A DNA stretch of 64,000 nt from Eucalyptus grandis (GCF_016545825.1 NC_052618.1:18613561-18677560); one strand, 5' to 3'; shown: positions 35,980 to 46,554, counted from the first letter of the stretch. Translations and numbers: made by a program. Notes: a model not told the origin generated them from the letters alone.

Positions 35980-36414
35980 GCAAGCGATCCGCCGGATTCT
36001 TGCTGCTGCTCCTCAATGGCTACTACTATTTATTTCTTTCTCTTTTTTCTTTTTTGAATTTTTCATAATACTCAAAATTCATTTTTTCGATTTTTTTTTT
36101 AATGTAGAGATAGATATGCGCATTGGGCAGATCATTTCAGAGGATTGATTATAGATTGTTTAAACGGAGCTTATTATTGTCATTATTAATAATATTTACC
36201 GCTAATAATATTCGTTTATTTATATGTAATTTACGATTCTGATTCATCTAAAAGAAACACATTGTCGGTGAGAAAATCGAATTAATATCACGCCACCCGA
36301 GCCGAAAAAAGGAAAATCGTGATTTGGTACATTTTTCGCTCTCGAACGATTGTTTTCCCATGATTTCTCGATATTACTTTAATTAACAAAATAAAGAGGT
36401 AATTAACAAAATTA
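35980..36414 (+). repeat. Type-C 3' flank (copy 6)
   Basis: Parallel to the flank after copy 11 (46,555-46,970). It breaks off near 36,405 after aaataaagaggtaatta, where the type-A fragment is joined. Confidence 0.7.
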
Positions 36415-36546
36415 GGATCTCCGCCATTGATCGCGACACTGTTCGGCGTGGTGCCCGCTCTTGCCGACGGCGGGGCCGCGAGCAACGGAGTTGGCTTCGC
36501 CAAGGCGGTGGCGATCGGCGCCCTCGTCGCCGGTGCAGTCATCTAG
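36415..36546 (+). pseudogene. Arabinogalactan protein copy 7: orphan type-A 3' end
   Basis: 44 codons corresponding to the last third of a type-A gene: GSPPLIAT, then GGAASNGVGFAKAVAIGALV and AGAVI-TAG, followed by the type-A gcggtcgccg. There is no signal peptide, no leader and no promoter; a type-C flank is joined directly upstream. The frame is open, but Pro codons are lost and a Lys (GFAKAV) enters the hydrophobic tail. It is a relic of a type-A gene that once stood between copies 6 and 8. Confidence 0.85.
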
Positions 36547-38035
36547 GCGGTCGCCGATTCCTCCAGGCTTTGCTCGCTTGCTACTTCTTCTTTTTTTTTT
36601 TCTTAATTTTTGATTTTTTTTTTTTGTGCGTAGAGAGATATGGACATTGGACAGATCATTACAGAGGATTGATTATATATTGTTATCCGGATATTATATT
36701 ATTATTTATTGTTAATAATATTCGTTTATTTATTTTCTTGGTGATGGATATTCACTTTTTTATCCATTATTTGCGATTCTTGTTCACTTAAAGATCAATT
36801 TTCAAAATAGCACAGCACATCTTCCAAATGCTACTACAGTCCCAATAAACAGTTATTTGACAATTTTACATAAAATAACAAAATAAAAGTAATTATCTAA
36901 AATGATGCGAAAAATTCAAATACTTCTATGTACTTTATAGGAAAAAATAGTGAGTACTTTGCAATTCAATTACCATTATATAATTCCTAAGGAATAAAAA
37001 GTCAATTAGTGATATGTTTGTAGGAATCGGGAGTTGAGAGCGACGATGCTCAACTTTGAATAATACACGAAAAGGCCATTGTTTCTTATTTAAGTTTTAA
37101 TTATTCTTGTAAAGAAATATTCAATATCAATTAAGTGAGATAAGAAAAGTGAGTAGATGACTTGCATATAGAAATATGAATATTTCATGATCACATTAAA
37201 CAAATTAAAATTTTTAAGATGGCATAAAATAAAGTAAAAGTTAAAGAATCACATTGCATGGACCACATTTGTCACTCCAGCAATGAAATCAAGAGAGTAC
37301 AAAAAAAGAAATTCCTCGAAGAAATGCAAAATCATTATGGCAGACAAAAAGCGTGCAGATGATGATATCTCATTCAAGGATGGTGGATGTAATGTAAAGT
37401 CATAGCCCAACCAATTTGAAGGCAAGAGCAAGGAAAAAAGAAGAAGAACAAAATGATTTGTAAAGGATGATCAAACCAGTTTGATCGTCGGTAATTAATG
37501 GGAACCAGTCTACTAATATGTTATTATTGATTAGCTTTGTTTCGAATATTGTTGAATTCTTTTATTTTTGTAATTCTTAGCATTGTTTTTCCTTTTCAAA
37601 TTTTCAAATATTTTTTCCCTAATTCAATACTCCATAGGTGCCACATCGATATCACATGTCTTGAGAAAGTATTGAGAAAAGTTTGGCATTTTTTGTTAGT
37701 CAGATTAAATGGAGTTAATGGAGGACCTTAATTGCATCAATTTAATAGATTTTGGGACTTAATTATAACTTTTTAAAAGTTTTAAGATTCAAATAGTACA
37801 ACTTTTACCCGGCCTATGGTGGCCGAGTTAGTGGAATCACACGTTGGCCACACGCAAGGCCTGGGTTCAATTCCCCAACTTGTCATGATGCGCAACTAAA
37901 GTGGGAAGCCGTGGGAGGTGAGTCCCTGCACTAGCACCTCCATGATTTACGCGTAATTGCCCTTGGCCGCGATGCGGTTTCATGGTCATAATAAAAAATA
38001 GTATAACTTTTTGTGACAAGTTTTATGACTTTCAA
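36547..38035 (+). repeat. Type-A 3' flank, copy-7 version
   Basis: Parallel to the flanks after copies 2 and 4; interrupted by the SINE at 37,807. Non-coding. Confidence 0.75.
37807..37995 (+). mobile_element. tRNA-derived SINE with target-site duplication
   Basis: A box-like tggccgagttagtggaat and B box GGGTTCAATTCC lie at tRNA-like spacing, with an A-rich tail. The duplication AAATAGTACAACTTTT (37,791-37,806) recurs with one change at 37,996-38,011. The paralogous site near 43,287 has a single copy, the empty site. The body (gcaactaaagtggg, gccgtgg, aggtg) matches the SINE at 41,543. Confidence 0.85.
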
Positions 38036-38039
38036 GTGT

Positions 38040-38262
38040 AGTTACTCCTTTATTCAATGATTAGAAACTAGATTGATGCATTTATTGATTTGGAATCAAG
38101 CTTCTAGGGGCTTGGGCAAACATATAATGACAACAAATTCAAAAATTGTAACCAGGCATCATCCCTTTGGTTCTACAATTGATTCTTAACTAAAAGTTTC
38201 TCCATTTTAGAAATTAGAAAATGCCGACATAGGAAATATCACTCGATATTATTAGAATGGTT
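38040..38262 (+). repeat. Array 5' module upstream of copy 8
   Basis: Carries aatcaagcttctaggggctt, gcatcatccctttggt and atcactcgatattattaga in the usual order. Confidence 0.7.
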
Positions 38263-38263
38263 A

Positions 38264-38525
38264 ATATCACAAAAAATCCCAAATTTATATACCAATAGTT
38301 AATTTTCATTAAATTTTATTATTAAATTATTAAATTGGATGACACAGAGTTATAATTTTATAAGTTTGTGATTTTTCGTAATATTAATTTAATTTACGGA
38401 AAATAATGAATGATAAATTTATCACAAAAATATCAATTTATAAATTTTGATGATAAAAAATTAATTTGAAATTAATTTATTATATATATTAATTTAAAAA
38501 AAATTATGATATTAACTCTTATTAA
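38264..38525. mobile_element. MITE-like insert in type-B 5' flank (copy 8)
   Basis: Left GTTAATATCACAAAAA and right AATTATGATATTAAC ends; same position as in copies 3, 5 and 10. Confidence 0.6.
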
Positions 38526-38654
38526 AAATGCCCATAATTGCGAAAGGTGTACCAGGTTAGTCGTCGATGTGCTATTAGAACGTGCAAAAGAGACATATAA
38601 CCCTTTTACAACTGTCGCCGCTAAACCCCAGCTATAAGACTGGCGGGGAACCGC

Positions 38655-38805
38655 GTCGTTGATTGGCCACGCGGTCAGAAAAATACAAATGAACCTCGGC
38701 CGTCGGATCGATCCGAGGGTTTCCATTAATAGTGCGGATCCAACGGTCGACTCCGATGAACTCCCACCCCAGCACGGAGCTCATCGCAAAACCTTCTATA
38801 AATAC
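38655..38805 (+). promoter_or_regulatory. Promoter of AGP copy 8
   Basis: GATTGGCCACGCGGTCAG, CCGTCGGATC with GATCCAACGG, and TATAAATA at 38797-38804, 122 bases before the ATG. Confidence 0.8.
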
Positions 38806-38918
38806 CGTCGCTCTCCCCGTCGCCGATCGCAACCCGAAAAACCCTCGCTCCGATCAGCAGATTTTCTCTTACTAAAAGTTTCAGTTCCTTCTTTCTCTCT
38901 CTAAGAAGCTCTTCTTCC

Positions 38919-39260
38919 ATGGCTGGCTCAAGCGCGTTGCTCTCCCTGGCCGCAATGGCGGTCCTCCTCGTCGGCCTGGCGGTGGCGCAGAGCCCCGCCC
39001 CGTCGCCGGCCCACAACCCCTCCATGTCCCCCTCGCCGTCGCCTTCGTCGCCGGCTTCCGCCCCGTCTCCTTCTTCCGGCCCCGTCGCGTCTCCCTCGTT
39101 GCCCCCGGCGTTGTCTCCCGCTCCCGAGGCTCCCGCGCCGTCGATCGCGACGCCGCCGGCCGCGGCGCCCGCTCCTGGGAACAGTGGCGCCGTCAGCAAC
39201 GGAGTTGGCTTCGCCGGTTCGGCGGCGATCGGCGCCCTCGTCGCTGGTCTGTTCATATAA
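38919..39260 (+). CDS. Classical arabinogalactan protein, copy 8 (type B, intact)
   Basis: 113 residues, the same length as copies 5 and 10. Signal peptide MAGSSALLSLAAMAVLLVGL ending AVA; mature start QSPAPSPAHNPSMSPSPSPS. It differs from copy 5 in several mature residues (Asn and Met in the first glycomodule, SSGPVASPSLPPALSPAPEA in the core), so two Pro positions are replaced. The GPI signal is GAVSNGVGFAGSAAIGALVA then GLFI. The frame and promoter are intact and the 3' flank is type B. Confidence 0.9.
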   Translation: MAGSSALLSLAAMAVLLVGLAVAQSPAPSPAHNPSMSPSPSPSSPASAPSPSSGPVASPSLPPALSPAPEAPAPSIATPPAAAPAPGNSGAVSNGVGFAGSAAIGALVAGLFI

Positions 39261-40540
39261 GCGAGCGATCCGCCGGATCTTTGCTGCTTCTCTAAGGCTA
39301 CCACCGTTTATTTCTTTTTTTAAAATTTTTGTTTCATAATACTCAAAATTCTTTTTTTTTTTTTTTTTGAATTTTCGACACTTTTATGTATAAAGAGAAA
39401 TGCTCATCGGACAGATCATTACATAGGATTGATGATATTGTTTATCCAGAGATTATTATTATTATTATAATATATCGCTAATAATATTCGTGTATTCGGT
39501 TTCTTGGTGAATGGATATTCATTGTTTATCTATTATTTGCGATTCTTGCTCACCTAAATAAGTACACATGATCGATGTATTTTCAAAAATTAACAAAATG
39601 CCTCGTGATCAGAAAAAAAAATTGCAATTTGGTCTCATTTTTCGCTTTTCTGTACACTCTCAATAACAACATCTAAGGTAGAATATACTTTACCATAATA
39701 AAATGGTGAGGACTTTGATATTTAAGTACCAACCTATAATTTTTATAAAATAAAAGGTCGATTTGTGATATTTTAGTAGGAAAAACAAGCGAGAGTGATG
39801 ATCAAATGGTTTGTGCCACTACTAAGAGCTACGGATAAATATGTAAATGGTCTTTAAACTTTGGCTCAACGAGTAATGTGTCAACGTAATCACCTAATTT
39901 TTAATTTGTTCAATATTTCCCTAAGCCTTTAATACATGTTTGATGTCATTCTTGAATTATATAAAAATGTCTTCATGCTAGTCCTCAAATTAATTTTCAT
40001 ATAACTCAGGGACTAAATTGACCAAATTAAAAATTTATAAATTACATTGAATAAATTAAAATTTTAAGAATCACATTACACATCAGGCTAAATTTCAGGA
40101 ACGGCATTAGACAAGTTAAAATTTTAAGGGCCATATTATATAGTGAGTCAAAGTTTATGGACCAATTATATCATTTTTTCAAATGATTAATGTCATTTGA
40201 AAATTGAATTTTTATCCCAAACCTATGTTCTTTTGAAAAATACATGAGAAACTACTATGTGACTGAAAGAAAGGAAATTTATCTTAAAAAGGTTCATTTA
40301 TTCGAGAGAATAAGTGTACTAGAAATCTTATAATAATTGAATTTTAAAACTTATTGAATTGGTACAACCAAGTCCATCAATTTGGCTAAACAATTTTTAT
40401 GGACAAGTTCTTTTAAAATATTTTTTCTCTCCTAGGGCACTTCCACATTGAAATAATATACCCAAAAAGCCATTGTTTCTCATTTAAATCATACTTTTTC
40501 CTCATAAAACTTAATTAAGTGGGATCAATAGTGAATAAAA
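39261..40540 (+). repeat. Type-B 3' flank, copy-8 version
   Basis: Parallel to 29,142-30,412. Non-coding. Confidence 0.8.
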
Positions 40541-40543
40541 ACC

Positions 40544-40753
40544 ACCACCGGCCGTGGTGGCTCCGTTGGGTTGGCTTCAGTGATCCTCTACGAAGGAGGA
40601 GAGGTTTGAAGCCCCTGCAACGCAAGGGAGCTGGCGGAGTTACTTTGCGTCTTAAGTGTGCTACTGGGGGTAGTGGGTCCTCCCGCTTAAGGCACCTGGG
40701 GTTCGCGCTTCGGCTACCAGCTGAGGCGATTCCTCCAAAAGAAAAAAAAAAAC
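40544..40753 (+). mobile_element. tRNA-derived SINE with target-site duplication
   Basis: A-box-like gtggctccgttgggttgg, B-box-like gaggtttgaagcccc and a terminal A-run. The duplication agtgaataaaaacc (40,530-40,543) recurs as agtgaatgaaaacc (40,754-40,767). The parallel site near 30,410 is empty (agtgagattaaaaaccc). Confidence 0.8.
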
Positions 40754-40758
40754 AGTGA

Positions 40759-41272
40759 ATGAAAACCCACGCCCTTCCACATAAGAGCTTCCCCAGAGAG
40801 AGAGAGAGAGACTGTAACGGCGGCGAAGAGGAGTTTCCGGTCGAAGAGCTGATACATGGGTTGGATCTGGCTGTTTTGGCGTCAGCTGCGACTAGTGAGT
40901 CGTCCAAGTCCGTACAAAGACAAATGCGAATTCGAGCTCTTTGTTGCCGTTGCCGTCTTCTTGTTCTCACGGCAAGGGACCGTGGTTCCGACTGACCTTC
41001 TCTCTCGAATCTACGCCCGTTTTGCCTTAGATTTTTGTGCCTTTAGGAGTGCGGTGGGTTGTGGTTATTTTTGTAATTCTCAGCATTTTATTTCCTTTCA
41101 GATTTTCAAAAAAAGATCATGATGTTGCACTGAGTGGGCACTACCTCGGTGCCACGTGTCTTAAGAAAGTATCAAAGAAAGGCACATCCACCTTTCCTAC
41201 CAAACAAATTTGATGAAGTTGATAGATGAATTTGATTGTGCCGATTCAATGTATTTTAAGACTTGATTATAC
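40759..41272 (+). pseudogene. Unknown coding-like segment, copy 2 of 2
   Basis: Shares DCNGGEEEFPVEE, GLDLAVL and AATSES with 30,413-30,862, but the frame shifts after SES relative to that copy. No domain is recognised. Confidence 0.4.
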
Positions 41273-42460
41273 TTTCAGCAACAGGTCTTAGGATTTTTAT
41301 ATTGTAATCTATGAAGCAACGATTCTTTCCGAGAGCCATCGTTTTACGTGAACACTTCGACACATGTCGGATACCCTCGGACACTCTTTGACATTTGGTT
41401 AATACGTGTTGGAAAATCCGACACTTAATCAATTTTTCCAATATCCTGAAGCATTCGAGTTGGAATTTGGCATGTGAGTTTCCGACACATGATATTAATT
41501 TTAAAAACTTTCAATAAAGAATGGATCAAAATGTATATATACACGCACTAGTTCGCGCCCTGCCCCTTCATCCAGGAGGGGAGAGGTTCGAAACTCCACG
41601 CCCCTCATTGCGCCACTAAAGTGGAGTGCCGTGGAAGGTGGGCCCCCGCGCTAGTGCTCCCCCTTGGTTTATGTTGTGGCTGCCAACTGTACAGTAGTTC
41701 CGAGTAAAAAAATGTATATACATGAAAAAATAAAAAATAAATGTATATACAAAGAAAGAAGAAAAACAAATATTCTCTTCTTTTTAAACTCACATATCGT
41801 GATACATAATTCATCCCCAAGTTTTTTTTCCCCTTGTCTTCCGATATGTCTAGCACGCGAGTCTAGAATATGAATTGTTTGTTTTTTCTCCATGTTTTAT
41901 GTATTATTGAAATGGAGTTAAATTTGTCAAATTGAGACAATGAATGATATTAATGAATAATGGATTAATATTTTTAGCGCAAATTTATTCTAGGTGATTA
42001 TTATTTTTATTTATTTGTGACTTTGAATCAAATTAATTTGATTGAAATAATCATAAAAATAATAATTTATTATGTATATATAAATATATTTATTTAATAT
42101 ATAACATGTTCAAACGTGTCGGAATTCTCTATTTTTTTAGAAACGACATATTGGCGTGTTGTATCGCGTGTCGTGTGTCAATGTCGGTGTTACTTAGATT
42201 GCAATTACCCTTTTATTTATTCAACGACTAGAAATCAGACTTGGATGCATAACTCGTGGATGTAGAGCCAAAATTCATTTACTTCGCATCACGCTTTTGT
42301 GGGCTCAAGCAAACATATAACAACAAAACAGGAGATTCATAAACTCTAACTAAGCACCATCCCTTTGGTTCTGCAACTGATTCTTAACTCGGAAGTTTCT
42401 CTATCCCACAAATTAGAAAGAAATACCAACATAGGAAATAACACTTGATATTATTTTAAA
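41273..42460 (+). repeat. Type-C 5' flank and 5' module (copy 9)
   Basis: Parallel to 33,273-34,300. The LINE is missing at its left edge and a SINE is present within it, so the two copies have independent insertions. Confidence 0.75.
41543..41707 (+). mobile_element. tRNA-derived SINE, 5'-shortened
   Basis: B box GAGGTTCGAAACTCC and the body words cactaaagtgg, gccgtgg and aggtggg match the SINE at 37,807. It is flanked by aaaatgtatatatac and aaaatgtatatacat. The parallel flank at 33,545 is empty. Confidence 0.75.
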
Positions 42461-42573
42461 AAAATGGCCGAAATTTATGTCATATTCGTACGAAACTCCT
42501 AAAAATGCTAAATAAAAAAAATTACTTTTGGGGTATTAGAACGTGCTACCAAGATTCATTACAACCGTTCCCA

Positions 42574-42588
42574 CTAAACAGTAAACCC
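42574..42588. other. Probable hAT excision footprint
   Basis: The sequence ctaaacagtaaaccc is an imperfect direct repeat of the target ctaaaccc with altered bases at the joint. Copy 11 has one ctaaaccc here (45,915-45,922), and copy 6 has the 865-bp element between two copies. Confidence 0.65.
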
Positions 42589-42629
42589 CTGGCTACAAGG
42601 CTTGCATCGCTGCGCAGGACGGGGAAAAC

Positions 42630-42780
42630 CGCGTGATTGATTGGCCGCACGCGGTCAGAAAATATGAATAAATCTCAACCGTCGGATCCACCTCGAGGTT
42701 TCCCGATTATAACACGGATCCAACGGTCGGCTCCCCACACCGACCGCCACCGACCGAAGCAGGAACCTTCATGTAAATAC
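42630..42780 (+). promoter_or_regulatory. Promoter of AGP copy 9 (type C, weakened)
   Basis: GATTGGCCGCACGCGGTCAG, CCGTCGGATC with GATCCAACGG, but CATGTAAATA in place of CTATAAATA (42770-42779). Confidence 0.65.
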
Positions 42781-42879
42781 CACTTCTCTCCTCCGCCGCA
42801 TGCCGCACCCCGAAGACCCTCGCTCCGACCGGCTAGACTTTCTCTCTCTAGGAAGTAGTTCTTCTATAGCTCTTCTTCC

Positions 42880-43137
42880 ATGGCTGGCTCAACCGCGTTG
42901 CTCTCCTTGGCGGCAACGGCGGTCCTCCTCGTTGGCTTGGCGGCGCGCGGGGCCCCCCCCGTCGCCGGCCGTCACCCCCTCCAAGTCGGCCTCGCCGTCA
43001 CCTTCTCCGCTGGCGGCGACGACGACGACGGCGACCCCACTGCCGGCTTCCACCCCATCTCCTCCCTCCAGCCCCACCGCCTCTCCCCCATCGCCCCCAC
43101 ATCATCTCCTGCCCCAAAGGCTCCTGAGCCGCATTGA
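42880..43137 (+). pseudogene. Arabinogalactan protein copy 9 (type C), frameshifted and 3'-deleted
   Basis: The signal peptide MAGSTALLSLAATAVLLVGL is followed by a frameshift at about 42,945 (ggcggcgcgcggggccc). The displaced frame still reads PSPAVTPSKSASPSPSP and PASTPSPPSSPTASPPSPP, and a second single-base loss follows. Near 43,130 the gene stops at gctcctgagccgc and is fused to cgtcacgtgtcatgagaaag, a word normally found about 1.1 kb downstream of type-A genes. The deletion therefore removed the 3' half of copy 9, its flank and the type-A gene expected next. There is no GPI signal. Confidence 0.85.
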
Positions 43138-43563
43138 CGTCACGTGTCATGAGAAAGTATTGAGAAAAGTCGCATCGGCATTTTCTGTTAGTCAAATTAA
43201 ATGGAGTTAATGGAAGACCTTAGTTGCATCAATTTAATAGAATTTAGGATTTAATTATGAGTTTTTAAAAATTTTAAGAATCAAATAGTACAACTTTTTG
43301 CACAAGTTTTATGACTTTCAAGTGTAGTTACCCCTTTATTCAATGACTAGTATATTTGGATACATAGCTTGTGGACGCATAATCAATTCATTGATTTCGA
43401 ATCCAGCTTTTAGGGGCTTGGGCAAACATATAACGACAAGAGATTCAACAATTGTAACCCAGCATCATCCCTTTGGTTCTACAATTGATTCTTAACTTGA
43501 AGTTTCTCCGTTTTAGAAATTAGAAAATACCGACATAGGAAATAACACTCGATATTATTAGAA
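43138..43563 (+). repeat. Residual type-A 3' flank and 5' module upstream of copy 10
   Basis: The type-A flank starts abruptly at the deletion junction. The 5' module (43,325-43,563) carries aatccagcttttaggggctt and gcatcatccctttggt. Confidence 0.7.
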
Positions 43564-43564
43564 T

Positions 43565-43813
43565 GGTTAATATCACAAAAAATCAAAAAATTATATACCG
43601 GTAATTAATTTTCATTAAATTTTATTGTTAAATTATTAAATTGGATGACACAGAGTTATAACTTTACCAATTTATGATTTTTCGTGGTATTAAGTTAATG
43701 GATGATAAGTTTATCACAAAAATATCAATTTATAAATTTTGATGATAAAAATTAATTTTAAATTAATTTATTATATGTATATTAATTTAAGATTTTTTTT
43801 TATGATATTAACT
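43565..43813. mobile_element. MITE-like insert in type-B 5' flank (copy 10)
   Basis: Left GTTAATATCACAAAAA and right TTTATGATATTAAC ends, matching those ahead of copies 3, 5 and 8. Confidence 0.6.
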
Positions 43814-43964
43814 CTTATTGAAAATGCCCATAATTGCGAAAGATGTACCCGATTAGTTGTCGATGTGCTGTGAATTTATCTTTGGGCTATTAGAACGTGC
43901 TAAAGAGATATAATCCTTTACAACTGTCTCCACTAAACCCCAGCTATAAGACTGGCGGAGAACC

Positions 43965-44115
43965 GCGTCGCTGATTGGCCACGCGGTTAGAAAATACAAA
44001 TAAATCTCGGCCGTCGGATCGATCCGAGGGTTTCCATTTATAATACGGATCCAACGGTCGACTCCGATGAACTCCACCCCAGCACGGAACACACCGCAAA
44101 ACCTTCTATAAATAC
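43965..44115 (+). promoter_or_regulatory. Promoter of AGP copy 10
   Basis: GATTGGCCACGCGGTTAG, CCGTCGGATC with GATCCAACGG, and TATAAATA at 44107-44114, 119 bases before the ATG. Confidence 0.8.
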
Positions 44116-44225
44116 CGTCGCCCTCCGCGTCGCCGATCGCAACCGGAAAACCCTCGCTCCGATCAGCAGAGCTTTTCTCACTAAAGGTTTCGGTTCTCTT
44201 TCTCTCTCTAAGAAGCTCCTCTTTC

Positions 44226-44567
44226 ATGGCTGGCTCAAGCACGTTGCTCTCCCTGGCCGCAATGGCGGTCCTCCTCGTCGGCCTGGCGGTGGCGCAAAGC
44301 CCTGCCCCGTCGCCGGCCCTCACCCCCTCCAACTCCCCCTCGCCGTCGCCTTCGCCGCCGGCTTCCGCCCCGTCTCCTCCCTCCGGCCCCGTCGCGTCTC
44401 CCCCGTCGCCGCCTGCGTCGTCTCCAGCTCCGGAGGCTCCCGCGCCGTCTATCGCGACGCCGCCGGCCGCGGCGCCCACTCCTGGGGACAGTGGCGCCGT
44501 CAGCAACGGAGTTGGCTTCGCCGGTTGGGCGGCGATCGGCGCCCTCGTCGCTGGTCTGTTCATATAA
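44226..44567 (+). CDS. Classical arabinogalactan protein, copy 10 (type B, intact)
   Basis: 113 residues. Signal peptide MAGSSTLLSLAAMAVLLVGL ending AVA; mature start QSPAPSPALTPSNSPSPSPS. The core matches copy 5 closely (ASAPSPPSGPVASPPSPPAS), with PTPGDSG before the GPI signal. A Trp (GFAGWAAIGALVAGLFI) in the hydrophobic tail is unique in the array but should not prevent anchoring. The start context is TCATGGC where the others have CCATGGC. It lies 1.1 kb downstream of the deletion that truncated copy 9, and its own promoter is complete. Confidence 0.9.
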   Translation: MAGSSTLLSLAAMAVLLVGLAVAQSPAPSPALTPSNSPSPSPSPPASAPSPPSGPVASPPSPPASSPAPEAPAPSIATPPAAAPTPGDSGAVSNGVGFAGWAAIGALVAGLFI

Positions 44568-45572
44568 GCGAGCGATCCGCCGGATTCTTGCTGCTTCTCT
44601 AAGGCTACCACCGTTTATTTCTTTTTTTAAAATTTTTGTTTCATAATACTCAATTTTTTTATTTTCTTTTTCAATTTTCGACACTTTTATGTATAGAGAG
44701 ATGCTTATCGGACAGATCATTATAGAGGATTGATGATATTGTTTATCCAGAGATTATTATTTATTGCTAATAATACTCGTGTGTTTAGTTTCTTGGTGAA
44801 TGGATATTAAGTTGTTTATCTATTATTTGCGATTCTTGCTCGCCTAAACAAGCACACATGGTCGATGTATTTTCGAAAATTAACAAAATGCCTCATGATC
44901 AGAAAGAAAATTGCGATTTGGTCTAATTTTTCACTTTTCTGATTACTCTCAATAACAACATCAACGGTAGAACATACTTTACCAAAGTAAAATGGTGAGG
45001 ACTTCGCTATTTAAGTGCCAACCTATAATTTCTAAGAAATAAAAGGTTGATTTTAGCAAGCAAGAGCGATGATCAAATGGTTTGTGCTACTAAAAGTTAG
45101 TAATGAATATACAATAGTTTCTAAACTTTGCCCAACAAGTAACGTGTCGATGTAATCACTGAATTTTTAATTTGTTCAATATGTATTATATATAAAAATA
45201 TCTCCACGCTAGTCCTCACATCAACTTTCATATAGTTCAGGAATTAAATTGAATAAATTAAAAGTTTATGGATCATATTGAACAAATTAAAAATTTAGGA
45301 ATCACATTACACATCAGACTAAATTTCAGGAATCACATTAGACAAGTTAAAATTTTTAGGGCCATATTATATATTGAACCAAAGTTTATGGACCAATCGT
45401 ATCTTTTTTTCAAATAGTTAACGTCATTTGAGGATTCATTTTTTTATTACAAATCTATGTTCCTTTGAAAAATACATGAGAAACTACTATGTGACTAAAA
45501 GAAAGGAAATTTATCTGAAAAGGTTAATTTATTCGAGAGAATAAGTGTACTAGAAGTCCAATAATAATTGAA
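44568..45572 (+). repeat. Type-B 3' flank, copy-10 version
   Basis: Parallel to the other type-B flanks up to aataataattgaa at about 45,570, then joined directly to the type-C 5' module. Non-coding. Confidence 0.8.
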
Positions 45573-45780
45573 TATGTGGACGTAGAACAAGAATTCATTT
45601 ACCTCTCATCAAGCTTTTGTGGGCTCAAGCAAACATATAACAACAACACAAGAGATTCAAAAATTCTAACCAAGCACCGTCCCTTTGGTTCCACAACCTT
45701 AGCTCGGAAGTTTCTTTGTCCTAGAAATTAGAAAGAAATGCTGACATAGAAAATAACACTTGATATTATAAAAAATGGCT
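45573..45780 (+). repeat. Array 5' module upstream of copy 11
   Basis: Carries catcaagcttttgtgggctc, gcaccgtccctttggt and aataacacttgatattat, the type-C form without the MITE-like insert. Confidence 0.7.
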
Positions 45781-45944
45781 GGAATATATATCATATTCAT
45801 AAAGTAGAAACATAGGCAAAACTCCTAAAATGCGAAAAAAAAAATATTTTGAATTTATTTTTGGGGTATTAGAACGTGCTACCAAGACACGCCCCTTCTT
45901 TACAACTGTTCCCACTAAACCCCCGGCTTAAGGCTTGAAAACCG

Positions 45945-46092
45945 CGTGATTGGTTGGCCGCACCCGGTCAGAAAATACGAATAAATCTCGACCGTCGGAT
46001 CCACCCCGCGGTTTCCCGGTTGTAACACGGATCCAACGGCCGGCTCCCCACGCCGACCGCCACCAACCGAAGCAGGAACCTTCCTGTAAAAA
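45945..46092 (+). promoter_or_regulatory. Promoter of AGP copy 11 (type C, weakened)
   Basis: GATTGGTTGGCCGCACCC, CCGTCGGATC with GATCCAACGG, but CCTGTAAAAA (46083-46092) where type A and B have TATAAA. Confidence 0.65.
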
Positions 46093-46217
46093 CCGCCGCC
46101 CTCCTCCGCCGCATGCCGCACCCCGAAGACCCTCGCTCCACCGGCGAGACTTTCTCTCACTAGGTTTCGGTTTTCTCTCTCTAGGAAGTAGTTCTTCTCT
46201 CTAGCTCTTCTTCTTCC

Positions 46218-46554
46218 ATGGCTGGCTCAACCGCGTTGCTCTCCCTGGCGGCAATGGCGGTCCTCCTCGTCGGCCTGGCGGCGGTGCAGAGCCCCGCCCC
46301 GTCGCCGGCTCTCACCCCCTCCAACTCCCCCCCGCCGCCTTCTCCGGCGGCGGATACGACGGCGACGCCGTCGCCGGCTTCCGCCCCGTTTCCTCCCTCC
46401 GGTCCCGTCGCCCCCGGCGTCGTCCCCCGCCCCGGAGGCTCCTGCGTCGTCGATCGCGACGCCCGCTCCTGGGGACAGTGGCCCCGTCAGCAACAGAGTT
46501 GACTTCGCCGGTTCGGCGGCGATCGGCGCCCTCGTCGCTGGTCTGTTCATGTAA
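46218..46554 (+). pseudogene. Arabinogalactan protein copy 11 (type C), frameshifted
   Basis: Signal peptide MAGSTALLSLAAMAVLLVGL ending AAV; mature start QSPAPSPALTPSNSPPPPSP, the best-preserved type-C N-terminus. The 14-base deletion shared with copy 6 (near 46,410) shifts the frame, which ends at a TGA at 46,500-46,502 after 94 residues with no GPI signal. Sequence matching the original end, with FM in place of FI, reaches a TAA at 46,552-46,554. It could still yield a secreted AGP-like peptide with an unrelated tail; a pseudogene is more likely. Confidence 0.8.

Noticed and set aside
43853..44611. A 252-residue minus-strand frame across AGP copy 10, and similar 98-192 residue antisense frames across every other copy
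   Set aside because: They arise because the GC-rich Pro/Ser/Ala codons leave few stops on the other strand. They follow the AGP codons exactly and break with them.
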